The notes: a model not told the origin generated them from the sequence alone. Positions 34,267 to 42,604 are shown, numbered from the stretch's first letter. The stretch is 64,000 nt of DNA from Enterococcus malodoratus ATCC 43197 (GCF_000407185.1 NZ_KE136482.1:992001-1056000); one strand, 5' to 3'. Program-made: numbers and translations.

Positions 34267-35076
34267 TTATATTTCGCTATTTTCAAACGTCCGGTTTTCT
34301 TCCAGCAAACCAAGAGATTTCTTTGCATAGAAGTAACAGACAATCAAAAGAATTGAGATCGTTAGTATTCCTGTCTCGCCTACTAGATACGGTTTGTTTT
34401 GACCGCTAATAGATTGGTCCAGTAAAACTTGAATGACGAAATTATGTGTAAAATGGAAAAATGCTGCTGGCCAGACGCTTTTTGATTTGAGACTTAAATA
34501 GGACATCGGATAAGACATGGCGATACATTGGATAACATAGATTGGGACTTGATACCAAATCGGAATACTAGACACATAGCCTGTAATTATCAGCGGCAGA
34601 TGCCAGATAGCCCAAATACAGCCCGTGAGAAATGCTCCTTTGTGATAACCAAAAAGTTTGAACATTTCACGATTCAAGAAACCGCGCCAGCCGATTTCTT
34701 CGCCTAAAGCCGTAATAAAAAAGATCGATACATACAGGATCAGGATCAATGGCTGACTTAAAAGAGTCCCGAGTGTATTGCCTGTAATGACATCACTTCC
34801 CCGCATAATCAGATAGATTCCATAAGACAAAAGACTATATAAAAGTGGAATCCCTATGCCTAATAACACGTAGTTCAGTTTAAAAGCTTTCAGGTTAAAA
34901 ATCTTATCCTCGCGATAATAAAGCCGCTTAACGATTATCGCAGCTACTCCTGGACACCACATTAATAGATTTGCCATATTCATTAGTTGATAGTTGATAA
35001 TAAGGACATAGAAGATTGAGCTTAATGCAAAGCAGATAATCAGATATGCGATCACTGATTTTTTGGTAGTTTTCAT
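34267..35076 (-). CDS. CPBP-family intramembrane metalloprotease (Abi/CAAX type)
   Basis: Membrane protein of 269 residues with about eight helices. The active-site motifs are EEIGWRGFL (about 125-133), a His in WAIWHLPLI, and FHFTHNF near the end. CPBP proteins occur as bacteriocin self-immunity factors and near ABC exporters. It is the last gene of the ATPase-permease-CPBP unit, 63 bases after the permease. The IS21 right end lies 38 bases beyond its stop, so its original terminator and downstream neighbour are lost. Confidence 0.87.
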   Translation of the reverse strand: MKTTKKSVIAYLIICFALSSIFYVLIINYQLMNMANLLMWCPGVAAIIVKRLYYREDKIFNLKAFKLNYVLLGIGIPLLYSLLSYGIYLIMRGSDVITGNTLGTLLSQPLILILYVSIFFITALGEEIGWRGFLNREMFKLFGYHKGAFLTGCIWAIWHLPLIITGYVSSIPIWYQVPIYVIQCIAMSYPMSYLSLKSKSVWPAAFFHFTHNFVIQVLLDQSISGQNKPYLVGETGILTISILLIVCYFYAKKSLGLLEENRTFENSEI

Positions 35077-35139
35077 AAAAGTCTCCTTTCGAAAGTTGAA
35101 ATTTTTATTTGTTAAAAGCCCACGATTTTCATTTCTTTT

Positions 35140-35931
35140 TTATGTGACGTCTGCGTTTGAATACAGTCGTGATCCAATAAACAGCAGAAGTGCATCCAAG
35201 CTAATCCAAAATAGGAGAACCATACCCACATACATTAGAGGAAACTCCCAAAATCTAGACAGCATAGAAAATGCGGACAGCGGGTCACAAAGTGTCAGCC
35301 ACTCAGCTTTCGGAAATAGCTGATAAATTTGATAAGTGAAGGATGGAAAGGCGATCAAGCCGATTAAATAAATCGCAATGGTGATACTTGTTTTCTTGGT
35401 AAAAACAATCAGCCCATTGGCGATAGCAATCATCCCGATATACAACGGAACAGATAAGATTATCTGAACTAAAATTCTCATGACTTGAGTTAGATTGAAA
35501 CCGCCAAATCCAAATAAAATCGTTCCTGCGACGAAACTTACTACTAAACATAACAGCGTATAAGTTAGGCAACATAGAAGTCCAGTAATACATTTTGCGA
35601 AATATACCTTCTTGCGATCAACAAAATAGGACAAGCTGTTGCGAATGGTCCCGGTAGAATATTCTGCACCCAGCACGGCTACAGCAAAGGCCAGAATAAA
35701 GAATGGGAATAGGCCATCATCCCGCATCTGCTGAACAAACTCCGCGCCATTTCCAGATAATGATCTTGCAGCACTGGCAGTAGATTGAACACCCACACCT
35801 CCAAAACCGCTGCTGGAGCCGAGCATGTTGACGCCTGTAATCACGATGATGATCATTCCCGCCAGAAAGACATTGCGAACTGCGGCCCCTTTTTTTATGC
35901 GAAAAATATCTGATTGAATGATGTTGGTCAT
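35140..35931 (-). CDS. ABC-2 type transporter permease (BcrB/LanE-like)
   Basis: Membrane protein of 263 residues with six predicted helices and a Gly/Ser-rich extracellular loop after the first helix. The topology matches permeases of bacitracin and lantibiotic resistance transporters; EYSTGTIRNSLSY is a common motif of this permease type just before the third segment. It begins 13 bases after the ATPase stop. Confidence 0.82.
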   Translation of the reverse strand: MTNIIQSDIFRIKKGAAVRNVFLAGMIIIVITGVNMLGSSSGFGGVGVQSTASAARSLSGNGAEFVQQMRDDGLFPFFILAFAVAVLGAEYSTGTIRNSLSYFVDRKKVYFAKCITGLLCCLTYTLLCLVVSFVAGTILFGFGGFNLTQVMRILVQIILSVPLYIGMIAIANGLIVFTKKTSITIAIYLIGLIAFPSFTYQIYQLFPKAEWLTLCDPLSAFSMLSRFWEFPLMYVGMVLLFWISLDALLLFIGSRLYSNADVT

Positions 35932-35944
35932 TGGTTATTCTCCC

Positions 35945-36862
35945 TCATGCTATTTCATCTATTACGCTGATGAAATAGTCTTCCAAATTTATTTTTGTTT
36001 CGTTTGATGAATAGATCTTTATGCCGTTCGAACTCAAAAGTTCGATCACTTTTGACGTGTCCTTATGGAAGTCAAAAAGCCGGATTTCCTCTGTAGAATG
36101 AACCTCGATTTTTTTCGTATTCATCGCCGAGTGAATGATTTCTTCAGCCTTCACGGCGCTGCTCACCTTCATAGTGATATAGCCCTGCGTATTTTTCTCT
36201 AGCTCTTCTTTGGTAAATTCCTTCAACAGCTCACCGTGATGAATAATGCCGTATCTCGTGGCTATTTGAGTAAGCTCTGAAAGAATATGGCTGGAGATGA
36301 GAATGGTGATTTTTTTCTCGCGATTTAGCTTACTGATAATTTCACGAAATTCGATCATTCCCGTCGGATCTAATCCATTGATCGGCTCATCTAGGATCAA
36401 TAATTCAGGCTCGCCCATGATTGCTAACGCAAGACCCAAACGCTGCTTCATTCCAAGAGAAAACTGGTTGAACTTTTTACTTCCAGTCGCATCCAGATTG
36501 ACTAATTTTAGAACACGCTCGATTTCATTTTCGGCTGTGATCTCTCGTTGGATGCGGTAATATTCCAGATTTTCCCGTGCCGTCATTTTAGGAAAGAAAG
36601 CAGGCGTTTCGATCATTGCGCCAATTCTTTTCCTTGCTAAAATTAACTCCCGCTCGTCACTGCTTCCAAAAAGTTCCAGATTTCCGCTTGTTGGGTGGAT
36701 CAGTGAAGTGATCAAACGTAAGAGGGTGGTTTTGCCGGCTCCATTTTGTCCGATAAATCCGTAAATATCTCCCTGATTCAACGTCATATTTATATTTTTT
36801 ACACCTGCGCCTCCGGAATATTTTTTTATTAAATTGTTCGTTTTTAAAATCGGTTCCCTCAT
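35945..36862 (-). CDS. ABC transporter ATP-binding protein (BcrA/LanF-like)
   Basis: ATPase of about 305 residues: Walker A GQNGAGKTT, signature FSLGMKQRLGLA, Walker B LLILDEPINGLD, His-switch in ILISSHILSEL. A C-terminal domain of about 85 residues is typical of BcrA-type ATPases for bacitracin or lantibiotic resistance. The ATG at 36862 follows GGGGAG at eight bases, so an upstream in-frame start at 36889 is rejected. It is first in the operon and driven by a promoter of the shared TTCATTATAG type at 36910-36935. Confidence 0.9.
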   Translation of the reverse strand: MREPILKTNNLIKKYSGGAGVKNINMTLNQGDIYGFIGQNGAGKTTLLRLITSLIHPTSGNLELFGSSDERELILARKRIGAMIETPAFFPKMTARENLEYYRIQREITAENEIERVLKLVNLDATGSKKFNQFSLGMKQRLGLALAIMGEPELLILDEPINGLDPTGMIEFREIISKLNREKKITILISSHILSELTQIATRYGIIHHGELLKEFTKEELEKNTQGYITMKVSSAVKAEEIIHSAMNTKKIEVHSTEEIRLFDFHKDTSKVIELLSSNGIKIYSSNETKINLEDYFISVIDEIA

Positions 36863-36909
36863 TTGATGACTCCCCTTCTGTTTGCACACCTTTGAAATGT
36901 GGTGGTCTT

Positions 36910-36942
36910 ACTATAGCGATTCAACCTATAATGAACCTTGAA
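36910..36942 (-). promoter_or_regulatory. Regulon promoter A (ABC operon)
   Basis: Minus strand: TTCATTATAG, ten bases (GTTGAATCGC), then the -10 TATAGT at 36910-36915. A second half-repeat GTTGAA directly follows the first, giving the direct-repeat spacing of an OmpR-family site. The inferred transcription start is about 40 bases before the ATPase ATG. Confidence 0.65.
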
Positions 36943-36963
36943 TCGTCATTTTATTTTGACGCA

Positions 36964-37001
36964 AAAAAATCTATTCATTTGTTTCAACGAATAGATTTTT
37001 T
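36964..37001 (-). terminator. Terminator between the 28-residue peptide gene and the ABC operon
   Basis: Perfect 13-bp stem (36964-36976 with 36989-37001) with A/T tracts on both sides. It makes the small peptide gene an independent transcript. Confidence 0.8.
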
Positions 37002-37084
37002 AAATTTTTATAGTCCGTTTTCTCTTTTTTTAGAGGAAAGATAGCCTTATTTACGCCTAATATATTCTGACCGCCTCCAATCAC

Positions 37085-37171
37085 TTATTTAGTACCGTTG
37101 CGTCCTTCTGAAAAAATCACGTTAATGATGATGGTGAGAATCAATGACAGTACGATGGATCGTATAAACAT
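37085..37171 (-). CDS. 28-residue hydrophobic membrane peptide
   Basis: Small ORF with an ideal AAAGGAGG site seven bases before the ATG. The product starts MFIRSIVLSLILTIIINVIF and ends in a polar tail SEGRNGTK, so it is a single membrane helix with a short hydrophilic end. It has its own promoter of the shared type (37214-37252) and its own terminator (36964-37001). This makes it a deliberate gene rather than chance. It might be a signal or accessory peptide of the kinase or transporter, or a toxin-like peptide. I do not recognise the family. Confidence 0.65.
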   Translation of the reverse strand: MFIRSIVLSLILTIIINVIFSEGRNGTK

Positions 37172-37213
37172 CTCTTTCACCTCCTTTTCGATATTGCCCT
37201 TGATATGACTGTC

Positions 37214-37252
37214 ACTATACCTCGGCTAACTATAATGAACCTATAATTCAAG
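37214..37252 (-). promoter_or_regulatory. Regulon promoter B (28-residue peptide)
   Basis: Minus strand: TTGAATTATAG, then GTTCATTATAG, ten bases (TTAGCCGAGG), then the -10 TATAGT at 37214-37219. The geometry TTCATTATAG-N10-TATAGT is identical to promoters A and D. The inferred start is about 36 bases before the peptide ATG. Confidence 0.65.
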
Positions 37253-37284
37253 AGACAATTTATAGTTAGCGAACTTCTCCAAAA

Positions 37285-37318
37285 TAAAAAACACCCGCCA
37301 ATCAAAATGGCGAGCGTT
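37285..37318 (-). terminator. Terminator of the two-component genes
   Basis: 11-bp minus-strand stem with two G-U pairs (37308-37318 with 37290-37300), then six T residues. It lies 15 bases after the kinase stop. Confidence 0.75.
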
Positions 37319-37332
37319 CTAGCGAATAATTT

Positions 37333-38640
37333 TTATTTTTTTGAAAACTGCTTCTTTAGCGGCAAACGAATTGTAAATACCGTTGTCTCATTCACTGTAC
37401 TTTCGACGTCAATTTTTCCACCTAGTTGATCAGCGATACCTTGCGCAATGGATAATCCTAAGCCATAGCTGCCTTCATATTTTTGCCGAACCTCATTCGT
37501 ACGGTAAAATCGATCAAAAATCTTCGGCAGATCCTCATCGGTAATCCCATCACCGGTATTTCGAAAAGTGATTATCCCCTCACGTCCTTTTGCTTCAACT
37601 GAAACATCGAACGCCCCATTTTCATTCGTGTATTTGCTGGCATTATCAATGAAAATATCGAAAAGCTGCTGCAATAAGACCTCATCAGTTTTTACTATTA
37701 CTTTTGCCATGTTTTTATTAATTAAAATCTTTTTTTCTGCGAATTTCGTTTCATAATTGGACAAGGCGTTCGTAAGCAGCTGATCGATTTGTACATTGGT
37801 AATAGTCAATTGATCAAAGCTGTTATCGGCTTTGGCGACTGTAAGCAATTTGTTCACCAGTCCATTCATTCGTTTGGTTCCGCTGGAAATATTGTTCAGC
37901 CATTTTATCTGCTCACTGATCGTCTCTTCTTGACTAGAATAAAGCACATCGACATTCGTTGAAATGATGCTTAGCGGTGTCTTTAACTCATGAGAAGCAT
38001 CCGTTATAAACTGCTTTTGCTTTTTCCAAGCCTCTTCGACTGGATGAAGCGCACGATTCGTAAAGAAAATAATGACTAAAAAGAAGAAAAGCAGTAATCC
38101 GATCCCTACGATAATTAGAGTCATCGCCAGAGAAGACAAATTCTTTTTCGAGTCCGTGATATCTAAAAAACGCATAAGATACGTCTCATCATTCTCGCCG
38201 TTAGTCTGATCACTACTGCCATAATCAAAATTTGCAATAGCTGGAGCGACAACGTATTGCCATTCCCGTCCGTTCATTTTTATAACGCCGCCGTCCTGAT
38301 TCTTCCAAGCATATTTTGCTGCCTTGTTGTATTGATCCTTTGTCAGCTTCAGGGCAGAATCGATCATGATTGGCTTGCCGGATTTGTTCACCAGCATATT
38401 GAAATAAACCCCGGCCCCCGTCACGATGCGGTTGATTTCCATGGCATCCTCGCTCTTTTCATCGAAGGTCACCTTGCCGCCAGTGATCCGCAGCTGCTCC
38501 GCCTGATTCAATTTTTCGTAGTTATCCGACTTTTGATTCAGATAGGTCGTGACAAAAATAGCTGTGAAAGCCGCAATCAAAATAATCGCCACAAGCCCTG
38601 TCGTCATCGCGATCAATCGTTTCCTAAACTGATTAATCAT
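37333..38640 (-). CDS. Sensor histidine kinase of the BcrAB-like module
   Basis: Kinase of 435 residues. Membrane helices at about 8-30 and 170-195 flank an extracellular sensor of about 140 residues. The H-box is DASHELKTPLSII, the N-box is DNASKY, and the G-boxes are RNTGDGI and YGLGLSIAQGIA. The ATG at 38640 overlaps the response regulator stop (ATGATTAA) and has AAGGG upstream; a GTG at 38649 is an alternative. It is cotranscribed with the regulator. The ligand is unknown; the context suggests a membrane-active antimicrobial. Confidence 0.92.
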   Translation of the reverse strand: MINQFRKRLIAMTTGLVAIILIAAFTAIFVTTYLNQKSDNYEKLNQAEQLRITGGKVTFDEKSEDAMEINRIVTGAGVYFNMLVNKSGKPIMIDSALKLTKDQYNKAAKYAWKNQDGGVIKMNGREWQYVVAPAIANFDYGSSDQTNGENDETYLMRFLDITDSKKNLSSLAMTLIIVGIGLLLFFFLVIIFFTNRALHPVEEAWKKQKQFITDASHELKTPLSIISTNVDVLYSSQEETISEQIKWLNNISSGTKRMNGLVNKLLTVAKADNSFDQLTITNVQIDQLLTNALSNYETKFAEKKILINKNMAKVIVKTDEVLLQQLFDIFIDNASKYTNENGAFDVSVEAKGREGIITFRNTGDGITDEDLPKIFDRFYRTNEVRQKYEGSYGLGLSIAQGIADQLGGKIDVESTVNETTVFTIRLPLKKQFSKK

Positions 38641-39325
38641 CGGCGTCACCCTTAGAAAAATCCAAACGATAACCTAGATTCCGCACCACTTTGATCTGAG
38701 TCATACTCTCGACTTGCTTCAATTTCTTTCTTAAAAGAGAGACTTGCATCTCCACATGATTGTATTCAGCATCCGAATCATAACCCCAAACCTTCTCTAG
38801 GATTCGATCCTTAGAAGATAGCTGCGGATAATTAGCAACTAAGATTTCTAAAATATTCGCCTCTTTTCTAGTTAAGGCTAGTTCGCCAGTTTGAGTTTTT
38901 AAGCTCAGATTGTAGGGATTCAGTTCAAAATCACCAAAGGAAAGAATCCCATCGATTTTGAATTCGCCTTTTCGTCTGCTCAAAGCCTTCAGCCGAGCCA
39001 GCAGCTCTTGATATTGGAACGGTTTGCAGAGATAATCGTCTGCGCCACTGTTTAAACCGTCCACGCGATCATCCAGTTCTCCCTTTGCGGTCAACATAAG
39101 GATCGGAATTTCGATCCCAGCTTCCCGCGCTTCTGTTAAAATCGTCAAACCATCCTTTTTCGGGAGCATAATATCTAAGATTGCCAAATCATAAACTCCT
39201 GAAAGTAAGCAATCGAATCCATACTCGCCATCTTCTGCTATATCAACTAAGTATCCTTGTTTTTTTAAAATTTGAGCCGTTGCTTCGGCCAGCATCGCCT
39301 CATCCTCAACTAGTAAAAGTTTCAT
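38633..39325 (-). CDS. OmpR-family response regulator of the BcrAB-like module
   Basis: Regulator of 230 residues. The receiver has VEDEAM (acidic pair), the phospho-acceptor Asp in LAILDIMLPKKDG and the Lys in DYLCKPF. The winged-helix domain ends ...QVSLLRKKLK, VVRNLGYRL. Its own promoter is of the shared TTCATTAGAG-N10-TATAAT type, so it is likely autoregulated. It is the best candidate for binding all four such promoters in this module. Confidence 0.93.
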   Translation of the reverse strand: MKLLLVEDEAMLAEATAQILKKQGYLVDIAEDGEYGFDCLLSGVYDLAILDIMLPKKDGLTILTEAREAGIEIPILMLTAKGELDDRVDGLNSGADDYLCKPFQYQELLARLKALSRRKGEFKIDGILSFGDFELNPYNLSLKTQTGELALTRKEANILEILVANYPQLSSKDRILEKVWGYDSDAEYNHVEMQVSLLRKKLKQVESMTQIKVVRNLGYRLDFSKGDADD

Positions 39326-39358
39326 CCATCGTCCTCCTTAAAACTGAGACTCTTTTTA

Positions 39359-39390
39359 ATTATAACGAATGAACCTCTAATGAATCTTGA
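39359..39390 (-). promoter_or_regulatory. Regulon promoter C (two-component genes)
   Basis: Minus strand: TTCATTAGAG, ten bases (GTTCATTCGT), then the -10 TATAAT at 39359-39364. The TTCAT half-site repeats 11 bases later. The inferred start is about 27 bases before the regulator ATG. Confidence 0.65.
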
Positions 39391-39489
39391 ATTACAAAAA
39401 TAACCCGCATAATAAAATATTTTTTTAACTATCTGATAGAAAACTTGTGTTCATTTACAGCGAATACCATTTATCTCCCCAAACTACAG

Positions 39490-39516
39490 CTTCATTATAG
39501 GTTCACCTATTATAGT
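39490..39516 (+). promoter_or_regulatory. Regulon promoter D (Asp-box repeat protein)
   Basis: Plus strand: TTCATTATAG, ten bases (GTTCACCTAT), then the -10 TATAGT at 39511-39516. The inferred start is about 25 bases before the ATG at 39548. Confidence 0.65.
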
Positions 39517-39547
39517 GAGCGCATAAAATTGAAATGAGGTCGTTCGT

Positions 39548-40519
39548 ATGAAAAACAGAAAACCAACCAGCAGCTCCTACAAATCACACTCCCCTTGGTC
39601 CACTGTTCTAAGAGATATTCCGTTCACAATTAGAGTCATCGTGCTCACAATAGTGATTGGGCTTTCCGTTGTATCCTACAATATCGGCAAGGCAGTAACT
39701 GAAGCAAAAGCTACTAGTCAAACAGAAGTAACCTTTCCAAGCAAGCGAACCAAAAAAACAACAGTAGACGATGTAAAAATCCGGCGGAACAATGATCGTT
39801 GGGAATTTTCTTCTGATGAAGGAATCTCGTGGTCAACGACACCACCTGATGGTATTTACGAAGACGCCGATGGTCGCTTACGCTACAAAAACTCAAAATC
39901 AGAAAGGATCAATAATACCTCTAGTGAAGATACTTTCAAATTCCCGTTCAGTGACAAAAAGGGAAATAGCATGATCATGAAACGAGAAGAAGATAAATGG
40001 AAATTCTCTTCTGACGGCGGAAAAACTTGGTCAGAAGAAAAGCCTGAAGGTGTGGAAATCGATAAAAATGGGAAATTAACTTGGAAAAGTACGGATGGAA
40101 AAAAAGTTTCTGAATTTGATCCAAAAGAAAATCAGTGGAAATATTCAGAGGATGGCGGAAAGACTTGGTCAGATCCGTTAAAAGAGATAGAAGATTGGCT
40201 CGAGAACGGTTTTACTGTTCCCGTTGAAGACGGTGTTTCGATGAAAATCAAAGATGGAAAAATCCAGTATTCGACTGACGGAGGAAAAACCTGGAGCGAA
40301 GAGGCTCCTGAAGGCTTTAATGATAAAATACAATCCGTGATCACCAAGCAATCCGATGACGGAAAAACCCTTTACTCTACCGATGGAGGAAAAACTTGGT
40401 CGGAAGAAAAACCCGAAGGCTACGAGATTCCCAGTGTACAAGATATCTTAGATTCTATCCCGGATGATCTTGTACCAAAGGACGAAGATTTAGGCGAAGG
40501 TGAATCTACAGCAATTTAG
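39548..40519 (+). CDS. Membrane-anchored protein with five Asp-box (BNR-like) repeats
   Basis: Protein of 323 residues with one N-terminal membrane helix (about 25-46, after a basic stretch) and an extracellular repeat region. Five copies of an Asp-box type motif are visible: SSDEGISWS, SSDGGKTWS, SEDGGKTWS, STDGGKTWS and STDGGKTWS, most followed by EE-x-PEG. Asp boxes (S-x-D-x-G-x-T-W) occur in beta-propellers of sialidases and sortilins, but five short repeats without an enzymatic domain suggest a small binding or structural surface. A GAGGT site precedes the ATG. It is transcribed divergently from the two-component genes behind a promoter of the same type, so it is an output of the module. 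Confidence 0.72.
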   Translation: MKNRKPTSSSYKSHSPWSTVLRDIPFTIRVIVLTIVIGLSVVSYNIGKAVTEAKATSQTEVTFPSKRTKKTTVDDVKIRRNNDRWEFSSDEGISWSTTPPDGIYEDADGRLRYKNSKSERINNTSSEDTFKFPFSDKKGNSMIMKREEDKWKFSSDGGKTWSEEKPEGVEIDKNGKLTWKSTDGKKVSEFDPKENQWKYSEDGGKTWSDPLKEIEDWLENGFTVPVEDGVSMKIKDGKIQYSTDGGKTWSEEAPEGFNDKIQSVITKQSDDGKTLYSTDGGKTWSEEKPEGYEIPSVQDILDSIPDDLVPKDEDLGEGESTAI

Positions 40520-40528
40520 CCAAAACAA

Positions 40529-40573
40529 ACAGGAAAGCCTCCCCTCGTTCACGATGAAATGGAGCTTTCCTGT
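40529..40573. terminator. Bidirectional terminator between Asp-box protein and GNAT genes
   Basis: 10-bp stem (ACAGGAAAGC, 40529-40538, with 40564-40573) extended by a bulged CTCC/GGAG pairing, with T-rich sequence on the plus side. Confidence 0.65.
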
Positions 40574-40589
40574 ATTTATTTTGAAAATC

Positions 40590-41108
40590 CTACAGCATCA
40601 AACCCATCACATATAAATGATAGTATTCACCATCAATCAGCGTAGTATTCTTCAATTCTCCTTCAATTTGAAAACCAAATTTCTTATACAGTTCGACTGC
40701 CATTTGATTATCTGTTCGAGTATCCAGCTGAACTTTGGTCGTCACGCCGTTCGATTTAGACCACTCTAACAGCTGGCGGATCAATTCACTGCCGATACCT
40801 TGACCTTGATAGTTTTCAGTAACCACAATACCAAGCTCTCCACAATGTCTTGCCTTGATTTTGTTTCCAGAAGTAATCGTTCCGATACCGATAATCTGAT
40901 CATCTGCCACCGCTAAAAGCATGACCGAATTTGGCTGCTGTTCGGTACTTATGATGTTCGCTTTTTGCGCTTCCACATCTAACGGATACTCATCCTCCGT
41001 AAAACTCAAATAGGTCGTCTCACCGCCGACACGATTATAAAAAGCGACGATCTCCTCCGCGTCTTCCAAGACAGGTTTCCGGTAGACTACTTTGTCCTTC
41101 AAATTCAT
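40590..41108 (-). CDS. GNAT-family N-acetyltransferase
   Basis: Acetyltransferase of about 172 residues. Motif A is LGIVVTENYQGQGIGSELIRQLL with the acetyl-CoA pyrophosphate loop QGQGIGS. The later VELYKKFGFQIEGEL block is typical of RimJ/RimL-like or YhhY-like enzymes. The substrate is unknown. The ATG at 41108 has AAAGGGG six bases upstream; the longer frame to 41150 is rejected. Confidence 0.87.
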   Translation of the reverse strand: MNLKDKVVYRKPVLEDAEEIVAFYNRVGGETTYLSFTEDEYPLDVEAQKANIISTEQQPNSVMLLAVADDQIIGIGTITSGNKIKARHCGELGIVVTENYQGQGIGSELIRQLLEWSKSNGVTTKVQLDTRTDNQMAVELYKKFGFQIEGELKNTTLIDGEYYHLYVMGLML

Positions 41109-41255
41109 TTTATACCCCTTTCCAAAACCTATTAGTGAAAACGAATTCACTGTATATCAATGAAATTGTATGTTGCAGAAATAGGCTTGTCAATATCTCT
41201 ATTCCAAACTAAAAGCAACAGGACCGGTTTTCTCCTGTGAATACATAGTCCTTAA

Positions 41256-41582
41256 GGCTTTTATCCATCGGATGCACACATAAACGAAGTAGCATCTTTT
41301 ATTTCAATTACTAGTCCTCCAACAACGATTCAAGTGAGTGCGGATGGGTCTGTCACAGATGTAAAAGTAACCACTGAACTCAAACTTTCAGTTAATGATG
41401 TTAGTAAACCAAGCAGTGAGTTCTTCACCAACTTCAACGGAAATGATACAAAAATCTATGCTTATTTGAATGGTACTGGAAATATTGTCTTGGCTTTTAC
41501 CCCGATTGGACACAGTGGTCCTTATACATCGGTTGGTTGCAGCAAAGGAATGTTTAAGTTAGACACAGATAATAACAAATAG
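41256..41582 (+). pseudogene. 5'-truncated gene fragment of unknown function
   Basis: An open frame without a usable start or ribosome site runs from just after a stop at 41253 to a TAA at 41580-41582. It reads GFYPSDAHINEVASFISITS onward, with an extended beta-rich pattern (VTDVKVTTELKLSVND) and a C-terminal SVGCSKGMFKLD. A clear plus-strand terminator follows at once. The upstream part with start and possible signal peptide is missing, so this looks like the 3' part of a lost secreted-protein gene. I do not recognise the family. A TTG or GTG start inside (such as GTG at 41334) is possible but unsupported. Confidence 0.5.
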
Positions 41583-41611
41583 ACCTGTGGGGATTGCCCA
41601 CAGGTTTTTTA
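41583..41611 (+). terminator. Terminator of the truncated gene
   Basis: Perfect 9-bp stem ACCTGTGGG/CCCACAGGT (41583-41591 with 41597-41605) followed by six T residues on the plus strand. It may also slow transcription leaving the LCP gene. Confidence 0.8.
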
Positions 41612-41620
41612 TTCGTTCAT

Positions 41621-42571
41621 CTATTTGGTCGCCAACTGTTCCTTCAACAGTGTTTGGATTCTGGTCAATTCTTCTGGTGAAAGGCGTTGATAGGAAACGT
41701 CATCCTGCATGAAGCCTTCGCCTTTGGCTTGTTCAGATTCTACTTTACTGAAGGCCGGGCGATATTTTCTTGCTAATAGTTCGGCATCCTTGAAGCTGAC
41801 ATCGGTCTTAACATTGCTGCCCAGACTTGCCAATATCTCTTGATAGCTGCCTAGTCCTTTGATACTGACCGTCTGCCTCATGATCCCCGTAATCACTTGT
41901 CGTTGGCGGGCTTGCCGACCATAATCGCCTTCTGGATCATCGTACCGCATGCGGACATATTTTAAAGCTCTGCTTCCGTCAAGTCGCTGCGGCCCTTTCG
42001 GAAAATCAGTTCCTTCATAGGAGAACGCAAAAGGATTAGAAACATTGATGTCTCCCACTGCATCAACCAGCGCCTCAATTCCCGCCATATTGATCGATAC
42101 ATAGTAATGGATCGGTATGTCTAATAATTTTTCTACCGTCGCGATCGTCATAGCGGTTCCTCCGAAGGCATAGGCGTGATTGATCTTATCCATTGATTGA
42201 TGGCCGACGATTTCAACATAGGTATCTCGTGGCAAACTAACCAGCACCGTTTTTTCTGTTGCCGGGTTAACTGTCGCCACCATAATCGTATCGGAGCGCC
42301 CCTGATCCGTCCGATCTAAAGCGCCCGTATCTACTCCTAAAAGTAAAATACTGAAAGGTTCCTTTTGCTTTAGATCAACCTGCGTAAGGTTTTGTGCTCG
42401 CTTGACTGGCTCATAGGCTTCATCGGTTGTTTCCTTCACATCATAAAGCACCTTCGCGCCAATCGCTGTGATCAATAGAACCACTACCAGCAGCATACTA
42501 ACCAACATGAGCAGAATCTTTCTCAGTCGCTGTTTTTGATTAGGACCTTTTCTGTTTTGCTTTTTTCCCAT
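41621..42571 (-). CDS. LytR-CpsA-Psr (LCP) family glycopolymer ligase
   Basis: Membrane-anchored enzyme of 316 residues that transfers lipid-linked glycopolymers to peptidoglycan outside the cell. One N-terminal helix (about 18-42) follows a basic tail. The LCP core shows LLLGVDTG, RSDTIMVATVNP, SLPRDTYVEI, the Asp/Arg pocket in KINHAYAFGG and the RMRYDDPEGDYGRQARQRQVI block with catalytic Arg residues. It is the last gene of the polysaccharide cluster and probably attaches that polymer to the wall. Confidence 0.92.
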   Translation of the reverse strand: MGKKQNRKGPNQKQRLRKILLMLVSMLLVVVLLITAIGAKVLYDVKETTDEAYEPVKRAQNLTQVDLKQKEPFSILLLGVDTGALDRTDQGRSDTIMVATVNPATEKTVLVSLPRDTYVEIVGHQSMDKINHAYAFGGTAMTIATVEKLLDIPIHYYVSINMAGIEALVDAVGDINVSNPFAFSYEGTDFPKGPQRLDGSRALKYVRMRYDDPEGDYGRQARQRQVITGIMRQTVSIKGLGSYQEILASLGSNVKTDVSFKDAELLARKYRPAFSKVESEQAKGEGFMQDDVSYQRLSPEELTRIQTLLKEQLATK

Positions 42572-42604
42572 TCATTCTCTCCATAGTTATCCAGTATCTG
42601 CACC

